Below are positions 19,152-27,758 of a stretch of 64,000 nucleotides of DNA, in pieces. Under the pieces are notes generated by a model. It saw nothing but the letters and a program-made list of their open reading frames with translations. It ran no database searches and had not been told where the DNA came from. The position numbers were made by a program, and so were the translations under genes. The stretch spans positions 9,672 to 73,671 of the forward strand of contig JBDTRG010000160.1 in the NCBI GenBank assembly GCA_039931775.1, written 5' to 3'. Origin of the DNA: CAIWHR01 sp039931775. GTDB taxonomy: Bacteria; Pseudomonadota; Gammaproteobacteria; Burkholderiales; Casimicrobiaceae. Within the stretch, counting starts at the first letter, position 1, and the number at the start of each line of letters is the position of its first letter.

Positions 19152-19817
19152 TTAGGCACGGTCAGCGGCAAAGCGCCGCTCGACGGCATGGAAGGCGAGC
19201 GCGATCGGATAGGTCAGAACGAAATAGGCAATGGCGACAATGGTGAGAGTCTCCACCGGACGAAACGTTTCGTTGGCCACGAGCTGGCCGACGCGCAAGA
19301 GCTCGGGCGTGCCGATGGCGGACGCCAGCGCCGTGCCCTTGATGAGGTAGATGACCGTGGTACTGGTCGGCGGCAACACCTTTCGCGCGGCTTGCGGCAG
19401 GATGACGAAGCGCAACGTATCGAACCCACTGAGGCCGAGTACCCGCGCCGCCTGCCATTGGGTACGGTCGACGCCGGCGATGCCGGCGCGGAAAATCTCT
19501 GCGAAGAACGCCGCAATGTTGAGGCCGAGGGCGACCGCCGCGGCCCCGAACGCACCCAGGTCCACACCGAAAACGCTGGGCAGCCCATAGTACAGCCAGA
19601 CGATCTGGACCAGGGGCGGGGTCGTGCGAAAGAACTCGATGTAGACGTAGGCCGGCCAATCCAGCGCCTTCTGCCGCGAAAGGCGCGCCAGCGCGAGCGC
19701 GAGCCCGAGCACGAGGCCCAGAGTCACGCTCGTAAGGCTCAACCAAAGCGTCAGCCAGGCGCCGTTGATAAGGTCGGGCAGGTACTCGAGGATCCTGCCG
19801 AACTGGAAGTCGCCCAC
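19152..19817 (-). CDS. Polar amino acid ABC transporter permease (HisM/GlnP type)
   Basis: This 221-residue inner-membrane protein has five main hydrophobic segments. It carries the family element IEFFRTTPPLVQIVWLYYGLP in the second third and an EAA-type loop around WQAARVLGLSGFDTLRFVILP. It lies between the binding protein (18 bases upstream) and the ATPase (immediately downstream). The second permease of the pair is at 20728-21393, so the channel is probably a heterodimer. Confidence 0.92.
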   Translation of the reverse strand: MGDFQFGRILEYLPDLINGAWLTLWLSLTSVTLGLVLGLALALARLSRQKALDWPAYVYIEFFRTTPPLVQIVWLYYGLPSVFGVDLGAFGAAAVALGLNIAAFFAEIFRAGIAGVDRTQWQAARVLGLSGFDTLRFVILPQAARKVLPPTSTTVIYLIKGTALASAIGTPELLRVGQLVANETFRPVETLTIVAIAYFVLTYPIALAFHAVERRFAADRA

Positions 19818-19835
19818 GGCGTCGAACTTTGGAGT

Positions 19836-20654
19836 CTAGTTGGCCGCCTTGATCTGCGCCTCGGTCATGTACTGCTTGGTCAGCGCGTCGAGCTGTCCGG
19901 ATTCGCGCAGCTTCCTGACGAAGTCGTCGATGTACGCGCCCATCTTCTTGTCGCCCTTCAGGTAGGCGTAGCCGACCTTGCAGGCGCGCACGTCCAATGG
20001 CTTGTTGTGGCCGGGAACGATGCGCAGCTTGTCGCCGAACGACGCCAGCGCAACCGTGGTCTGGATGGGAGTATCGAGCACCACGGCGTCGGCGCGACCG
20101 GCCACGACCTCCTGGATCAGGTCGGCCGACGTCGATTGACCGAAGCCTTTGAGCGTCGCTTTGGGCGCAACTTCCTTGGCCACGGACTCGGACCACGATC
20201 CGCTCGGCACCGCGAAGATGACCTCGGGGCGATTGAACGACTCGACCGTCGTCAGTCCCTTCGGGTTGCTGGCGAGCGTCGTCAAGGTCGCGCCGATCGT
20301 GATGTAGCTCTCGCTGAAATCGACGACCTCCTTGCGTTTGTCGGTGATGCATATGGCCGGGACGATGTCCCATTTCTTGGCCTCAATCCCGGCAACGGCC
20401 GTCGCCCATTCGGAATTGATGATGTTCAGCTTCACTTTCAGGTCGGCAGCCATGCGCTTCATGATTTCGACATCGATACCGACGTATTCCCCGCTCGGTC
20501 GCGGGGATATCAGCGGCCGGTACAGCACGCCGGCCACTCTCAACTCGCCGCGCTGCTTGATGTCGTCCAGCACGCTTTGCGCGACCGCCATGGAAGGCGA
20601 GACCGACGCCAGCAGAAACGCGGCGGCGCCTGCGACAAACGTCATTCTCATCAT
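19836..20654 (-). CDS. Polar amino acid ABC transporter substrate-binding protein (family 3)
   Basis: This 272-residue protein has a cleavable signal peptide (about 1-25, ending SMAVAQS). The mature family 3 solute-binding fold follows, with VLYRPLISPRPSGEYVGIDV near the start and a KRKEVVDFSESYI segment. ATG at 20654 has AAGGAG 9 bases upstream; a second ATG directly follows. Family 3 proteins bind amino acids and related small nitrogen compounds. The neighbouring creatininase, enolase-superfamily and amidohydrolase genes suggest an amide or N-containing ring rather than a plain amino acid. Confidence 0.92.
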   Translation of the reverse strand: MMRMTFVAGAAAFLLASVSPSMAVAQSVLDDIKQRGELRVAGVLYRPLISPRPSGEYVGIDVEIMKRMAADLKVKLNIINSEWATAVAGIEAKKWDIVPAICITDKRKEVVDFSESYITIGATLTTLASNPKGLTTVESFNRPEVIFAVPSGSWSESVAKEVAPKATLKGFGQSTSADLIQEVVAGRADAVVLDTPIQTTVALASFGDKLRIVPGHNKPLDVRACKVGYAYLKGDKKMGAYIDDFVRKLRESGQLDALTKQYMTEAQIKAAN

Positions 20655-20727
20655 GATTCGTTACTCCTTGTCATGCGGGTCGGATAACCCGCGGTTGCCG
20701 GCGCCTGGGTGCTTCGATGCCAGGCAT

Positions 20728-21393
20728 CTAATCGCTGCGGAAAGCCAGGCTGCTTCGGCGCTCGAGCGCGGCGGCCACCAGCACCAGCGGCCAGGTCAGA
20801 ACGAAATAGATCAACGCGACGAGCGTCAGGACCTCGATCGGCCGAAAGTTCTGCGAGGCGAGGATCCAGCCGCGGTTCATGATCTCGGGCAAGGCGATCA
20901 CCGCGGCGAGCGAGGATTGCTTCAGCAGGCTGACCAGCGTGTTGCAGGACGGAGCCAGGATGAGGCGCAGCGTTTGAGGCAGAACGATGCACCAGAGGCG
21001 CTGCAAGGCCGAAAGCCCGAGCATCTGACCCGCATCCCATTGCCCGCGTGGCACCGCCAGAATCCCGCCGCGAAACGTCTCGGCCATCTGCGCGCTGGTG
21101 CTGCACGCAAGCGCGCCCGCCACCACGCTGAAGGCGTCGAGCCGGATACCGGCGATCACCGGCAGTGCGTAGTAGGCCCAGACGATGTGCACCAGCGGCG
21201 GCGTCGTGCGGAAGAATTCGATCCAGGCCAGCGCCACGGCGCTGACGATCGGAATGCGGCGGAGGCGCGCCAGGGCAATCGGCAGCGCGGCGAGCGTACC
21301 GACGGCGAACGCTGCGGCCGTCAGTCCAAGCGTCAGCGGAATGCCCAGAAGCAGCGTCGGGAGATCGCCGATGACCGCGTCGAAGCGAAACAT
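20728..21393 (-). CDS. Polar amino acid ABC transporter permease, second subunit
   Basis: This 221-residue membrane protein is a paralogue of the permease at 19152-19817, with the same element (WIEFFRTTPPLVHIVWAYYALP) and a WDAGQMLGLSALQRLWCIVLP loop. It is the first gene of the minus-strand import operon, 73 bases before the binding protein. Family pairs of this kind form the two halves of the channel. Confidence 0.92.
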   Translation of the reverse strand: MFRFDAVIGDLPTLLLGIPLTLGLTAAAFAVGTLAALPIALARLRRIPIVSAVALAWIEFFRTTPPLVHIVWAYYALPVIAGIRLDAFSVVAGALACSTSAQMAETFRGGILAVPRGQWDAGQMLGLSALQRLWCIVLPQTLRLILAPSCNTLVSLLKQSSLAAVIALPEIMNRGWILASQNFRPIEVLTLVALIYFVLTWPLVLVAAALERRSSLAFRSD

Positions 21394-21435
21394 CGTTCCC
21401 CCGCACGCTCTCTAAGGCCAAACTTTCGTCATTCA

Positions 21436-21463
21436 TTGTCTCCGAGTCGGTTGAGGATATAAA
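21436..21463 (+). promoter_or_regulatory. Candidate promoter for the enolase-superfamily/amidohydrolase operon
   Basis: TTGTCT (21436-21441) and TATAAA (21458-21463) are 16 bases apart in the divergent gap between the importer operon and the catabolic operon. The start site would be near 21470, about 23 bases before the ATG at 21493. The local AT-rich stretch stands out against the GC-rich surroundings. Confidence 0.5.
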
Positions 21464-21492
21464 GTATTAGCCGTGAAGCGTCAAGGAAACCC

Positions 21493-22623
21493 ATGAAAAT
21501 CACCCAAGTCAGAATCGTACCGGTCTGGTGTCCGCGTCGCCGCGCCTATGGCGGCGTGACGCGCACGGCGCTCGGACCGGCGGCCATGTCGGACTACGCG
21601 ATCGTATTTGTCGACACCGATGCCGGCATCACCGGACTCGGTGAAGTGTGTTCGGTCTTCAAGCGCCGCGGCGCGGTACTGCACAAGGATGTCGAGCTCG
21701 CGTTGGCGCCCGCGGTGATTGGCGAGGATCCGTTCCGCATCGCGCATCTCATTCAGAGGATGGATCGCGCGCTGGACGCTGTCGAGGAAGGCAAGGCGGC
21801 GATCGAGATGGCTCTGTGGGACATCGTCGGCAAGGCGCTTGGAACGCCGGTCTACAACCTTCTCGGCGGCAAGGTTCGCGAGCGGGTCCCGCTCAGCTAT
21901 TCGATACCGTTCGGCAAGGCGGGTCCGATGGCTGAACTTGCGCAGGAGCGCGTGCGCGCCGGGCACAGGACCATCAAGGTGAAGGTCGGGAGCGAGGATG
22001 CTGCGGCGGATATCGAGGGCGTTCGAGCGGTGCGCGAGGCCATCGGGCCAGAGATCAAGTTGCGCGTCGACGGCAACATGGGCTGGCCGACCGCCAAGCA
22101 TGCGATCCGGATGATTCGAATCATGGAGCAATGGGATCTGGAGCTCGTCGAGCAGCCGCTGGCCGCGCATGACCTCGACGGCATGGCCGAGGTCCGCCAG
22201 TCCATCGGCGTTCCGCTGATGGCGGACGAGAGCATCCGCAACCCGCGCAGCGCGATGGACGTCATCCGCCGCGGCGCCGCGGACATCGCCAATGTCTACG
22301 TGACGGAGGCCGGCGGCCTCTTCAACGCGTCGCGGATCTTCGGAATGTGCGAAGCAGCAGGAATGCCCTGCATGATCGGCAGCATGCCGGAGTTCGGGAT
22401 CGGCACCGCAGCGCAGATCCATCTCGGCGTCGCGATGACCAATCTCGGCCCCGACAGCGATACGTGCGGCGTCTTGTACCACGCCGAGGACCTGCTGACG
22501 ACGCCGCTGCGCATCGAGAACGGGTTCGCCTACCCGCCGGAAGGTCCGGGGCTGGGCGTCGAGATCGACATGGATGTATTGGAGCGCTGGCGACGCAACG
22601 GGCCATCCGGCCAGAATGCCTGA
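21493..22623 (+). CDS. Enolase-superfamily enzyme (mandelate racemase/muconate lactonizing type)
   Basis: This 376-residue enzyme has a capping domain (about 1-125) and a barrel. It has the Lys-x-Lys pair K162/K164 (TIKVKVG) and metal ligands Asp193, Glu220 and Asp245. The strand-6 position that holds the second catalytic Lys in muconate cycloisomerase is here Glu272 (VYVTEAGG). The family abstracts a proton next to a carboxylate and can racemise, dehydrate or cycloisomerise. The lack of the strand-6 Lys argues against a muconate cycloisomerase. It is transcribed away from the importer and followed 16 bases later by the amidohydrolase. Confidence 0.88.
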   Translation: MKITQVRIVPVWCPRRRAYGGVTRTALGPAAMSDYAIVFVDTDAGITGLGEVCSVFKRRGAVLHKDVELALAPAVIGEDPFRIAHLIQRMDRALDAVEEGKAAIEMALWDIVGKALGTPVYNLLGGKVRERVPLSYSIPFGKAGPMAELAQERVRAGHRTIKVKVGSEDAAADIEGVRAVREAIGPEIKLRVDGNMGWPTAKHAIRMIRIMEQWDLELVEQPLAAHDLDGMAEVRQSIGVPLMADESIRNPRSAMDVIRRGAADIANVYVTEAGGLFNASRIFGMCEAAGMPCMIGSMPEFGIGTAAQIHLGVAMTNLGPDSDTCGVLYHAEDLLTTPLRIENGFAYPPEGPGLGVEIDMDVLERWRRNGPSGQNA

Positions 22624-22639
22624 CCACCGGGGGGAACCC

Positions 22640-24058
22640 ATGAACAACGTAACGCCGCAGGATTGCGACATACTGATCCGCAACGCCTGCGTGCTGACGA
22701 TGGATGGGCGCCGGACGATGCTGCCCTCGGGAGCGATCGCGATCTCCGGCCATGGCATCGTGGCGGCCGGTCCCGAGCGCGAGGTCGCGGGTGCGTGGCG
22801 TGCGAAGTCGACGATCGACGCGCGGGGCGGCATCGTGCATCCCGGCTATGTCGACGCGCACCTGCACGTGAACGCGCAGACCTGCCGCGGCTACTTTCGC
22901 GGCGACGCGAGCAAAGGCGCGGGCCAAGGCCCGAAATACGCGGATTGGAAAGCGGCGCTCGGTCCCGAGGACGAACGCGCGGCGGCGGCGCTGGCTTGCG
23001 TCGAACTGCTACGCCACGGCGTCACGACCTTTGTCGAGCCGGGCAGCGCGTTCGAGCCGGATGCCGTCGCCGAGGCAACGCAGGCCGTCGGCGTCCGCTG
23101 TTCGCTCGCCGATCCTTACCTATGGGACGACACGTCGCTGATGAGCCTGATTCCGGGCCTCGCCAGCGACAGCCTGTTCGCGCGCGTCCCGCCGCAACAC
23201 GACCGGTGCATGAAGCTGCTGGGCGGTCAGCTGTTCCGCAATCGCGACAAGAGCGGCATCCTGCACGGCCATGTCGCACTGTATGGCGAGGGCACGGCAT
23301 CGGACGCGCTGCTGCGCGCCGCGAAGCACCTGGCCGACCGCGAGGGTGTCGTGATGAACAGCCACATCGGCTACGACATCGATCTCGCGGAAGCGATGGA
23401 GAAGCAGTGGAAGCAGCCGCGCTTTCTCCATCTCGCCGAACTCGGCGTCATCGGTCCGAACTCGCTCTTCGTCCACATGAACCTGATCCGGGACGAAGAG
23501 GTGGAGACGATTCTGTCCTCCGGCTTGTCGATGGTCTGGTGTCCATTGGCCTACATGTCGCGCGGTACGCCGTTGCGCCTGCGCACGCGGATTCCGGAGA
23601 TGAAGGCGCGCGGCGGCCATGTCGCGTTGGGCACGGACTCGGCGCGGCAATGTTCGGCCGGCGATTTCGGCTTCCTCGCTCTGCATCTGGCGGGTGAGGC
23701 CGGCTACCCGACGGTCTCGGAGGATATCCTGGAGATGCTGACTTTGGGGGGCGCGCGGGCCGCGGGTCTTTCCGACATCATAGGCAGCATCGAGGTAGGC
23801 AAGCGAGCCGACATCGTCGTGCGCGCGCCCGATCTCGCCGAGATGGGACCCGGCGTCGACCAGGCTCATCAGTTGGTCGCGGTGGGCCACGGACCTACCG
23901 CGGACACGGTGCTGGTCAATGGTCGGGTCGTGTTGCGAGACGGAAGCCCCGTTCTTGTCGACGCCAATTCGGTCGTGGCGGAGGCTCGCGTGTCCACCCG
24001 GCGGATGGCTGAAAAGCTCGGCCTCGGCGATCCGGGAATCTGGCCGCGAGTCCATTGA
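22640..24058 (+). CDS. Metal-dependent amidohydrolase (TrzA/guanine-deaminase-like)
   Basis: This 472-residue amidohydrolase-superfamily enzyme has the HxH pair His74/His76 in VDAHLHVN, later His ligands in MNSHIG and LFVHMN, and the Asp in LGTDSA. Family members hydrolyse or deaminate N-heterocycles and related amides; the substrate is unknown. An upstream in-frame start at 22574 would only shadow the end of the previous gene. ATG at 22640 has a G-rich ribosome site (GGGGGG) 7 bases before it. Context points to degradation of the compound brought in by the amino-acid-type importer. Confidence 0.88.
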   Translation: MNNVTPQDCDILIRNACVLTMDGRRTMLPSGAIAISGHGIVAAGPEREVAGAWRAKSTIDARGGIVHPGYVDAHLHVNAQTCRGYFRGDASKGAGQGPKYADWKAALGPEDERAAAALACVELLRHGVTTFVEPGSAFEPDAVAEATQAVGVRCSLADPYLWDDTSLMSLIPGLASDSLFARVPPQHDRCMKLLGGQLFRNRDKSGILHGHVALYGEGTASDALLRAAKHLADREGVVMNSHIGYDIDLAEAMEKQWKQPRFLHLAELGVIGPNSLFVHMNLIRDEEVETILSSGLSMVWCPLAYMSRGTPLRLRTRIPEMKARGGHVALGTDSARQCSAGDFGFLALHLAGEAGYPTVSEDILEMLTLGGARAAGLSDIIGSIEVGKRADIVVRAPDLAEMGPGVDQAHQLVAVGHGPTADTVLVNGRVVLRDGSPVLVDANSVVAEARVSTRRMAEKLGLGDPGIWPRVH

Positions 24059-24066
24059 GCGCGGAA

Positions 24067-24720
24067 ATGCCGCTCAACCTCTTCAGCCGACTGATGCCGC
24101 CGGAAGAGAGCTTTACCGCTCTTTTCTGCGAGCAGGCGCAGCACATTCTCCAGGCCGCACAGCAATTGCGGCAGATGATCGTGGAAGACGCCGACGCGGA
24201 CCCCCATGTGGCAGCAATTCGCGCCATCGAGACGGCCGCTGACGCGGTCGCCAAGAAGATCTTTATCGCTGCCAATCGCACCTTCAACGCACCGATCGAT
24301 CGCGAGGACATCCTCCAGCTCGCGCATGTGCTGGACGACGCCGTGGACCTCATCGAAGATACCGCCAAAGGTATCCAGCGGTACGACGTGCACAAATTTC
24401 CGCCGGAGATGTGGGCGATGGCCGATGCGATCGTCCAAAGCGCCGAACTCCTGCGCAAGGTCATGCCGTTTCTGGATTCCGTCACAAAGGACCACAAGGC
24501 CATATTCGCCCTGTGCGAGGAGATCGGTCACATCGAGGGGAGAGCCGATGAGTCATTCGATCAGGCGCTGACGAAGTTGCGCTCAGAGCTGCGCGCCGGC
24601 GAGATCGAAACGGCAGGTTATATCGATCGCAAGGAACTCTATGAACTGATCGAAAACGTCGTCGACAAATGCGACGACATCGCCAACGCCGTTCAGTCGA
24701 TCACCACCAAGCACGTTTGA
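24067..24720 (+). CDS. DUF47 (PhoU-like) Pit accessory protein
   Basis: This 217-residue all-helical protein of the DUF47/PhoU-like group is commonly encoded beside Pit phosphate permeases and thought to control them. The opening MPLNLFSRLMPPEESFTALF and the closing helix DRKELYELIENVVDKCDDIA fit the family. A TTG at 24055 overlapping the amidohydrolase stop is an alternative start, but the ATG at 24067 gives the normal N-terminus. The Pit gene follows after 32 bases. Confidence 0.87.
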   Translation: MPLNLFSRLMPPEESFTALFCEQAQHILQAAQQLRQMIVEDADADPHVAAIRAIETAADAVAKKIFIAANRTFNAPIDREDILQLAHVLDDAVDLIEDTAKGIQRYDVHKFPPEMWAMADAIVQSAELLRKVMPFLDSVTKDHKAIFALCEEIGHIEGRADESFDQALTKLRSELRAGEIETAGYIDRKELYELIENVVDKCDDIANAVQSITTKHV

Positions 24721-24752
24721 ACGCCGGGATGGCGTAAGCAGGCGAGATCGTC

Positions 24753-25757
24753 ATGGATGGCACCGCGCTCGGTCTCCCCATTCTGATCGGCCTGATCGCC
24801 GTGGCATTGCTGTTCGATTTCCTGAACGGCCTGCACGATGCGGCCAATTCGATCGCCACGGTGGTTGCTACGCGCGTGTTGCGGCCCCAGACAGCGGTCA
24901 TTTGGGCGGCATTCTTCAATTTCGTCGCTTTTGCCGTGTTCGGGCTGCACGTGGCGCAAACGGTCGGCACCGGCATCGTCAACCCCGGCGTCGTGGATGG
25001 CAGCGTCATTTTCGGCGCGCTGACGGGAGCCATCGTCTGGAATGTCGTCACCTGGCGACTGGGCATTCCCTCCAGCAGCAGTCATGCACTGATCGGCGGC
25101 CTGGCCGGTGCCGGGATCGCGAAGGCGGGCCCGGCCGCGATTGTCTCCAGCGGTCTCGCCATGACGGCACTGGGCATCGTGCTGTCGCCGTTGCTCGGCT
25201 TCGTGCTGGCGCAGTTGTTGGTGGTGATCGTCCATTGGACCAATCGGCGCTCAACTCCGTTCGCCGTGGATCGTCGGTTTCGCATCCTGCAACTTCTTTC
25301 GGCGTCGATGTATTCGCTCGGCCACGGCGGCAACGACGCGCAGAAGACGATGGGGATCATTGCGGTTCTGCTCTATTCGCAGGGCATGCTCGGCGCGCAG
25401 TTTCATGTCCCGTTTTGGGTAGTGCTGAGCTGCCAGGCAGCAATGGGTTTCGGCACCCTGTTCGGAGGGTGGCGGATCGTCCACACGATGGGATCGCGCA
25501 TTACTCATCTGAAACCGATTCAGGGCTTCTGCGCGGAGACCGGCGGTGCGATCACGCTGTTCATCGCGACCGGCCTGGGCGTCCCCGTGTCGACCACGCA
25601 CACCATCACGGGAGCCATCGTCGGCGTGGGCGCCGCGCGCCGGGCGTCGGCCGTGCGCTGGAACGTCGCGCAGCGCATAGTCATCGCCTGGGTGATCACG
25701 TTGCCGGCGGCAGCCCTGATCGCCGCGGTGACGTACAGGATGGCTCGCCTGTCTTGA
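24753..25757 (+). CDS. Pit-family inorganic phosphate permease
   Basis: This 334-residue inner-membrane phosphate/proton symporter has inverted PHO4 repeats. The first signature NGLHDAANSIAT lies near residue 29 and the second GHGGNDAQKTMGII in the middle. Around ten membrane helices are evident. It pairs with the DUF47 gene just upstream. The two genes end a plus-strand run that starts with the enolase-superfamily gene, so they may share its transcript. The next gene is convergent. Confidence 0.92.
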   Translation: MDGTALGLPILIGLIAVALLFDFLNGLHDAANSIATVVATRVLRPQTAVIWAAFFNFVAFAVFGLHVAQTVGTGIVNPGVVDGSVIFGALTGAIVWNVVTWRLGIPSSSSHALIGGLAGAGIAKAGPAAIVSSGLAMTALGIVLSPLLGFVLAQLLVVIVHWTNRRSTPFAVDRRFRILQLLSASMYSLGHGGNDAQKTMGIIAVLLYSQGMLGAQFHVPFWVVLSCQAAMGFGTLFGGWRIVHTMGSRITHLKPIQGFCAETGGAITLFIATGLGVPVSTTHTITGAIVGVGAARRASAVRWNVAQRIVIAWVITLPAAALIAAVTYRMARLS

Positions 25758-25978
25758 CCGTGCATTCGTCCTGCGCAAATGCCAGGCGCTGCAATGGAAG
25801 TGACAGGTCACGCCAGCCGCAAAGCAGTGCTGTGGACTCGTTTACATGTCGGAAGGCGATTTCCTTTCCGGCCCTTCGGCAGCACGGCCGGGGACCCGGC
25901 CCGCTGGCGTGACGGCGACCGGATACTACGCGTCAGCGCCACCGCGTCTAAGCTCCTGCTCGCCATCTACCGAGGCAC

Positions 25979-26743
25979 TTACGGCATGTACTGGCCGCCG
26001 TTGACCTCGATCACCTGTCCGGTGACGTAACCGCTCAACGCGTCCGACGCGAGGTAGACGAACGTTCCCGCGCATTCGTCAGGCGTTCCCAGCCGATTCA
26101 TCGGAATCGTCGCCTGCATCGCCTTCAGCTGCTCGGCCGTCGAATAGCGTTCGTGGAACGGCGTCGTGATGACCCCCGGCGAAACCGCATTGACGCGGAT
26201 GTTGTCGCCGACGAGTTCCTTCGCCCAGCCGCGCGTTGCCGTCGAGATGAAGCCCTTCGCCCCGGCGTAGATGATCGCGCCGCCGCCGCCGCCGTGGCGT
26301 GCGGCAATCGAGCTCACGTTGATGACGTTGCCGCTCTTCTGCCGGCGCATCACCGGAACGACCTCGTGCATGAACAGCGCGACCTGCGTCACGTTGAGCG
26401 CGATCACCTGGTGCAGATACGCCTCGGTGTAGTCCTCGATCTTCGTGCGCCCGATCATCCCGCCGGCGTTGTTGATCAGCACGTCGACACGGCCCCACGC
26501 GGCAACCGATTCGGCAGCGATGCGCTTGACGTTGGCGGCCTGCATGACGTCGCCGCCGACCAGCGCGGTTTGCGCGCCGAGCGCCCTGCACTCTTCGGCG
26601 ACCGCTTCGGCTGCCGCCTTGCTCGAGTTGTAATGGATGACGAGTTTGCATCCGTGACGCGCGAATGCGCGCGCTGCGGCAGCGCCGATGCCCGTCGATG
26701 CACCGGTGATGACGACCGCCTTGCCTTTGAGATCCGAAGCCAT
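25979..26743 (-). CDS. Short-chain dehydrogenase/reductase
   Basis: This 254-residue NAD(P)-dependent oxidoreductase has the TGASTGIG nucleotide motif near residues 14-21, NNAGG around 90, and the catalytic Ser/Tyr/Lys set (INVSS, then Y-A-G-A-K). A run of five glycines precedes the catalytic Tyr (ARHGGGGGAIIY). ATG at 26743 has AGGGAG six bases upstream. It is divergent from a FadR-type regulator and lies beside a TRAP transporter, suggesting oxidation or reduction of a sugar acid or similar imported compound. The 221 bases between it and the Pit gene hold no gene I can support. Confidence 0.9.
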   Translation of the reverse strand: MASDLKGKAVVITGASTGIGAAAARAFARHGCKLVIHYNSSKAAAEAVAEECRALGAQTALVGGDVMQAANVKRIAAESVAAWGRVDVLINNAGGMIGRTKIEDYTEAYLHQVIALNVTQVALFMHEVVPVMRRQKSGNVINVSSIAARHGGGGGAIIYAGAKGFISTATRGWAKELVGDNIRVNAVSPGVITTPFHERYSTAEQLKAMQATIPMNRLGTPDECAGTFVYLASDALSGYVTGQVIEVNGGQYMP

Positions 26744-26835
26744 GCGTTGCTCCCTGCGATTGAGGGCAACCGCCCCCGTCCCGGAATCGGGCGCGTTGCG
26801 CGCCGCCTCCGCCCTTTGTCAGTTTACTTGAATTA

Positions 26836-26863
26836 GTCGGACTTTAATGGCATTGTGTCCGAC
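26836..26863. promoter_or_regulatory. Pair of FadR-type operator boxes (GTC-N-GAC)
   Basis: GTCGGAC (26836-26842) and GTCCGAC (26857-26863) are inverted copies of one another. Each is itself a GTC-N-GAC odd palindrome, the shape of FadR-family operators. The centres are 21 bp apart, two helical turns, so two dimers would lie on the same face. They sit in the gap between the SDR and the regulator and overlap a possible GTG start at 26855, which favours the ATG at 26867 for the regulator. Confidence 0.5.
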
Positions 26864-26866
26864 ATT

Positions 26867-27718
26867 ATGTCCTCTGCCGCCCTGTCCTCCAGCCGCCTGC
26901 GAACGCCGCGCGCCCTCGTCGCCGACCGGTCGCGCCGCCAGGTCGCAGGAACCGCGAAGCGGACATTGAAGTCGACCAAGGTCGTCGACATGCTGGGCTT
27001 CCGGATCGTGTCGGGCGAACTGCCCGCAGGAGCGCTGCTGCCAACCGAAGCGGAACTGTCGACACAGCTCGGCATCAGCCGGCCGTCGCTGCGCGAGGGC
27101 CTCCGTGCGCTGGCAGGTAAAGGGCTGGTCGAAGGGCGAACGCGGCGCGGCACCACCGTCAACGCGCGGCGCGAATGGAACGTCCTCGACGAGGATGTGC
27201 TGCGCTGGCTGTCGATGGCGCCGCCGGATCCCGCGTTCTTCATCGACCTGCTCGACGTCCGCATGATCGTCGAGCCCGCGGCGGCGCGCATCGCGGCGTC
27301 GCGCGCATCGTCCGAGCAGATTCTCGCGATGGAATCCGCGTGCCGCGGGATGGTCGCGGCGACTCCCCACGACATGGAGACCTGCTGCACGCACGATCTC
27401 GCGCTGCACGAACTCATCATCACTTCCACCGGCAACCCGATGCTGATCCGGTTCGCCGCGGCGATCCGCACGGCACTGCTCGCCTGCGTGCGGATCGCGA
27501 GCATCGCGCGCGAAACGAGCGCAGAACATTCGCTTTCCGAGCATCAGGCGGTCGTGGCCGCCATCCGACGCCGCGATCCCGACGGGGCGGAGCTCGCGAT
27601 GAAGAACCTTCTCGCCGGCACGATCCGCGACCTTGCGCCGGCTTACGACAAGTACCCGCGCGGCATCCCGCCACCGCCCCCTTCCCGGGCGACGGCCAAG
27701 ACGCCGCGACGGGCTTGA
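26867..27718 (+). CDS. FadR/GntR-family transcriptional regulator
   Basis: This 283-residue regulator has an N-terminal winged helix (about 36-105, helix-turn-helix ISRPSLREGLRALAGKGLVEG) and a C-terminal FCD effector domain. The domain starts with the ligand residues Arg132 and Glu136 (VRMIVEP) and later has His residues in THDLALHE and EHQAV. FCD regulators usually sense small organic acids and repress transport and catabolic genes. It lies directly upstream of the TRAP genes and divergent from the SDR. Start ATG 26867 is preferred over GTG 26855, which falls in the operator. Confidence 0.9.
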   Translation: MSSAALSSSRLRTPRALVADRSRRQVAGTAKRTLKSTKVVDMLGFRIVSGELPAGALLPTEAELSTQLGISRPSLREGLRALAGKGLVEGRTRRGTTVNARREWNVLDEDVLRWLSMAPPDPAFFIDLLDVRMIVEPAAARIAASRASSEQILAMESACRGMVAATPHDMETCCTHDLALHELIITSTGNPMLIRFAAAIRTALLACVRIASIARETSAEHSLSEHQAVVAAIRRRDPDGAELAMKNLLAGTIRDLAPAYDKYPRGIPPPPPSRATAKTPRRA

Positions 27719-27758
27719 ATGCGGGGACCACCCCGAGCCCAACCTCCAGGAGGAGCAC

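Noticed and set aside
25779..26030. 83-codon plus-strand frame between pit and the SDR
   Set aside because: No ribosome site or recognised motif, and it runs into antisense of the SDR end.
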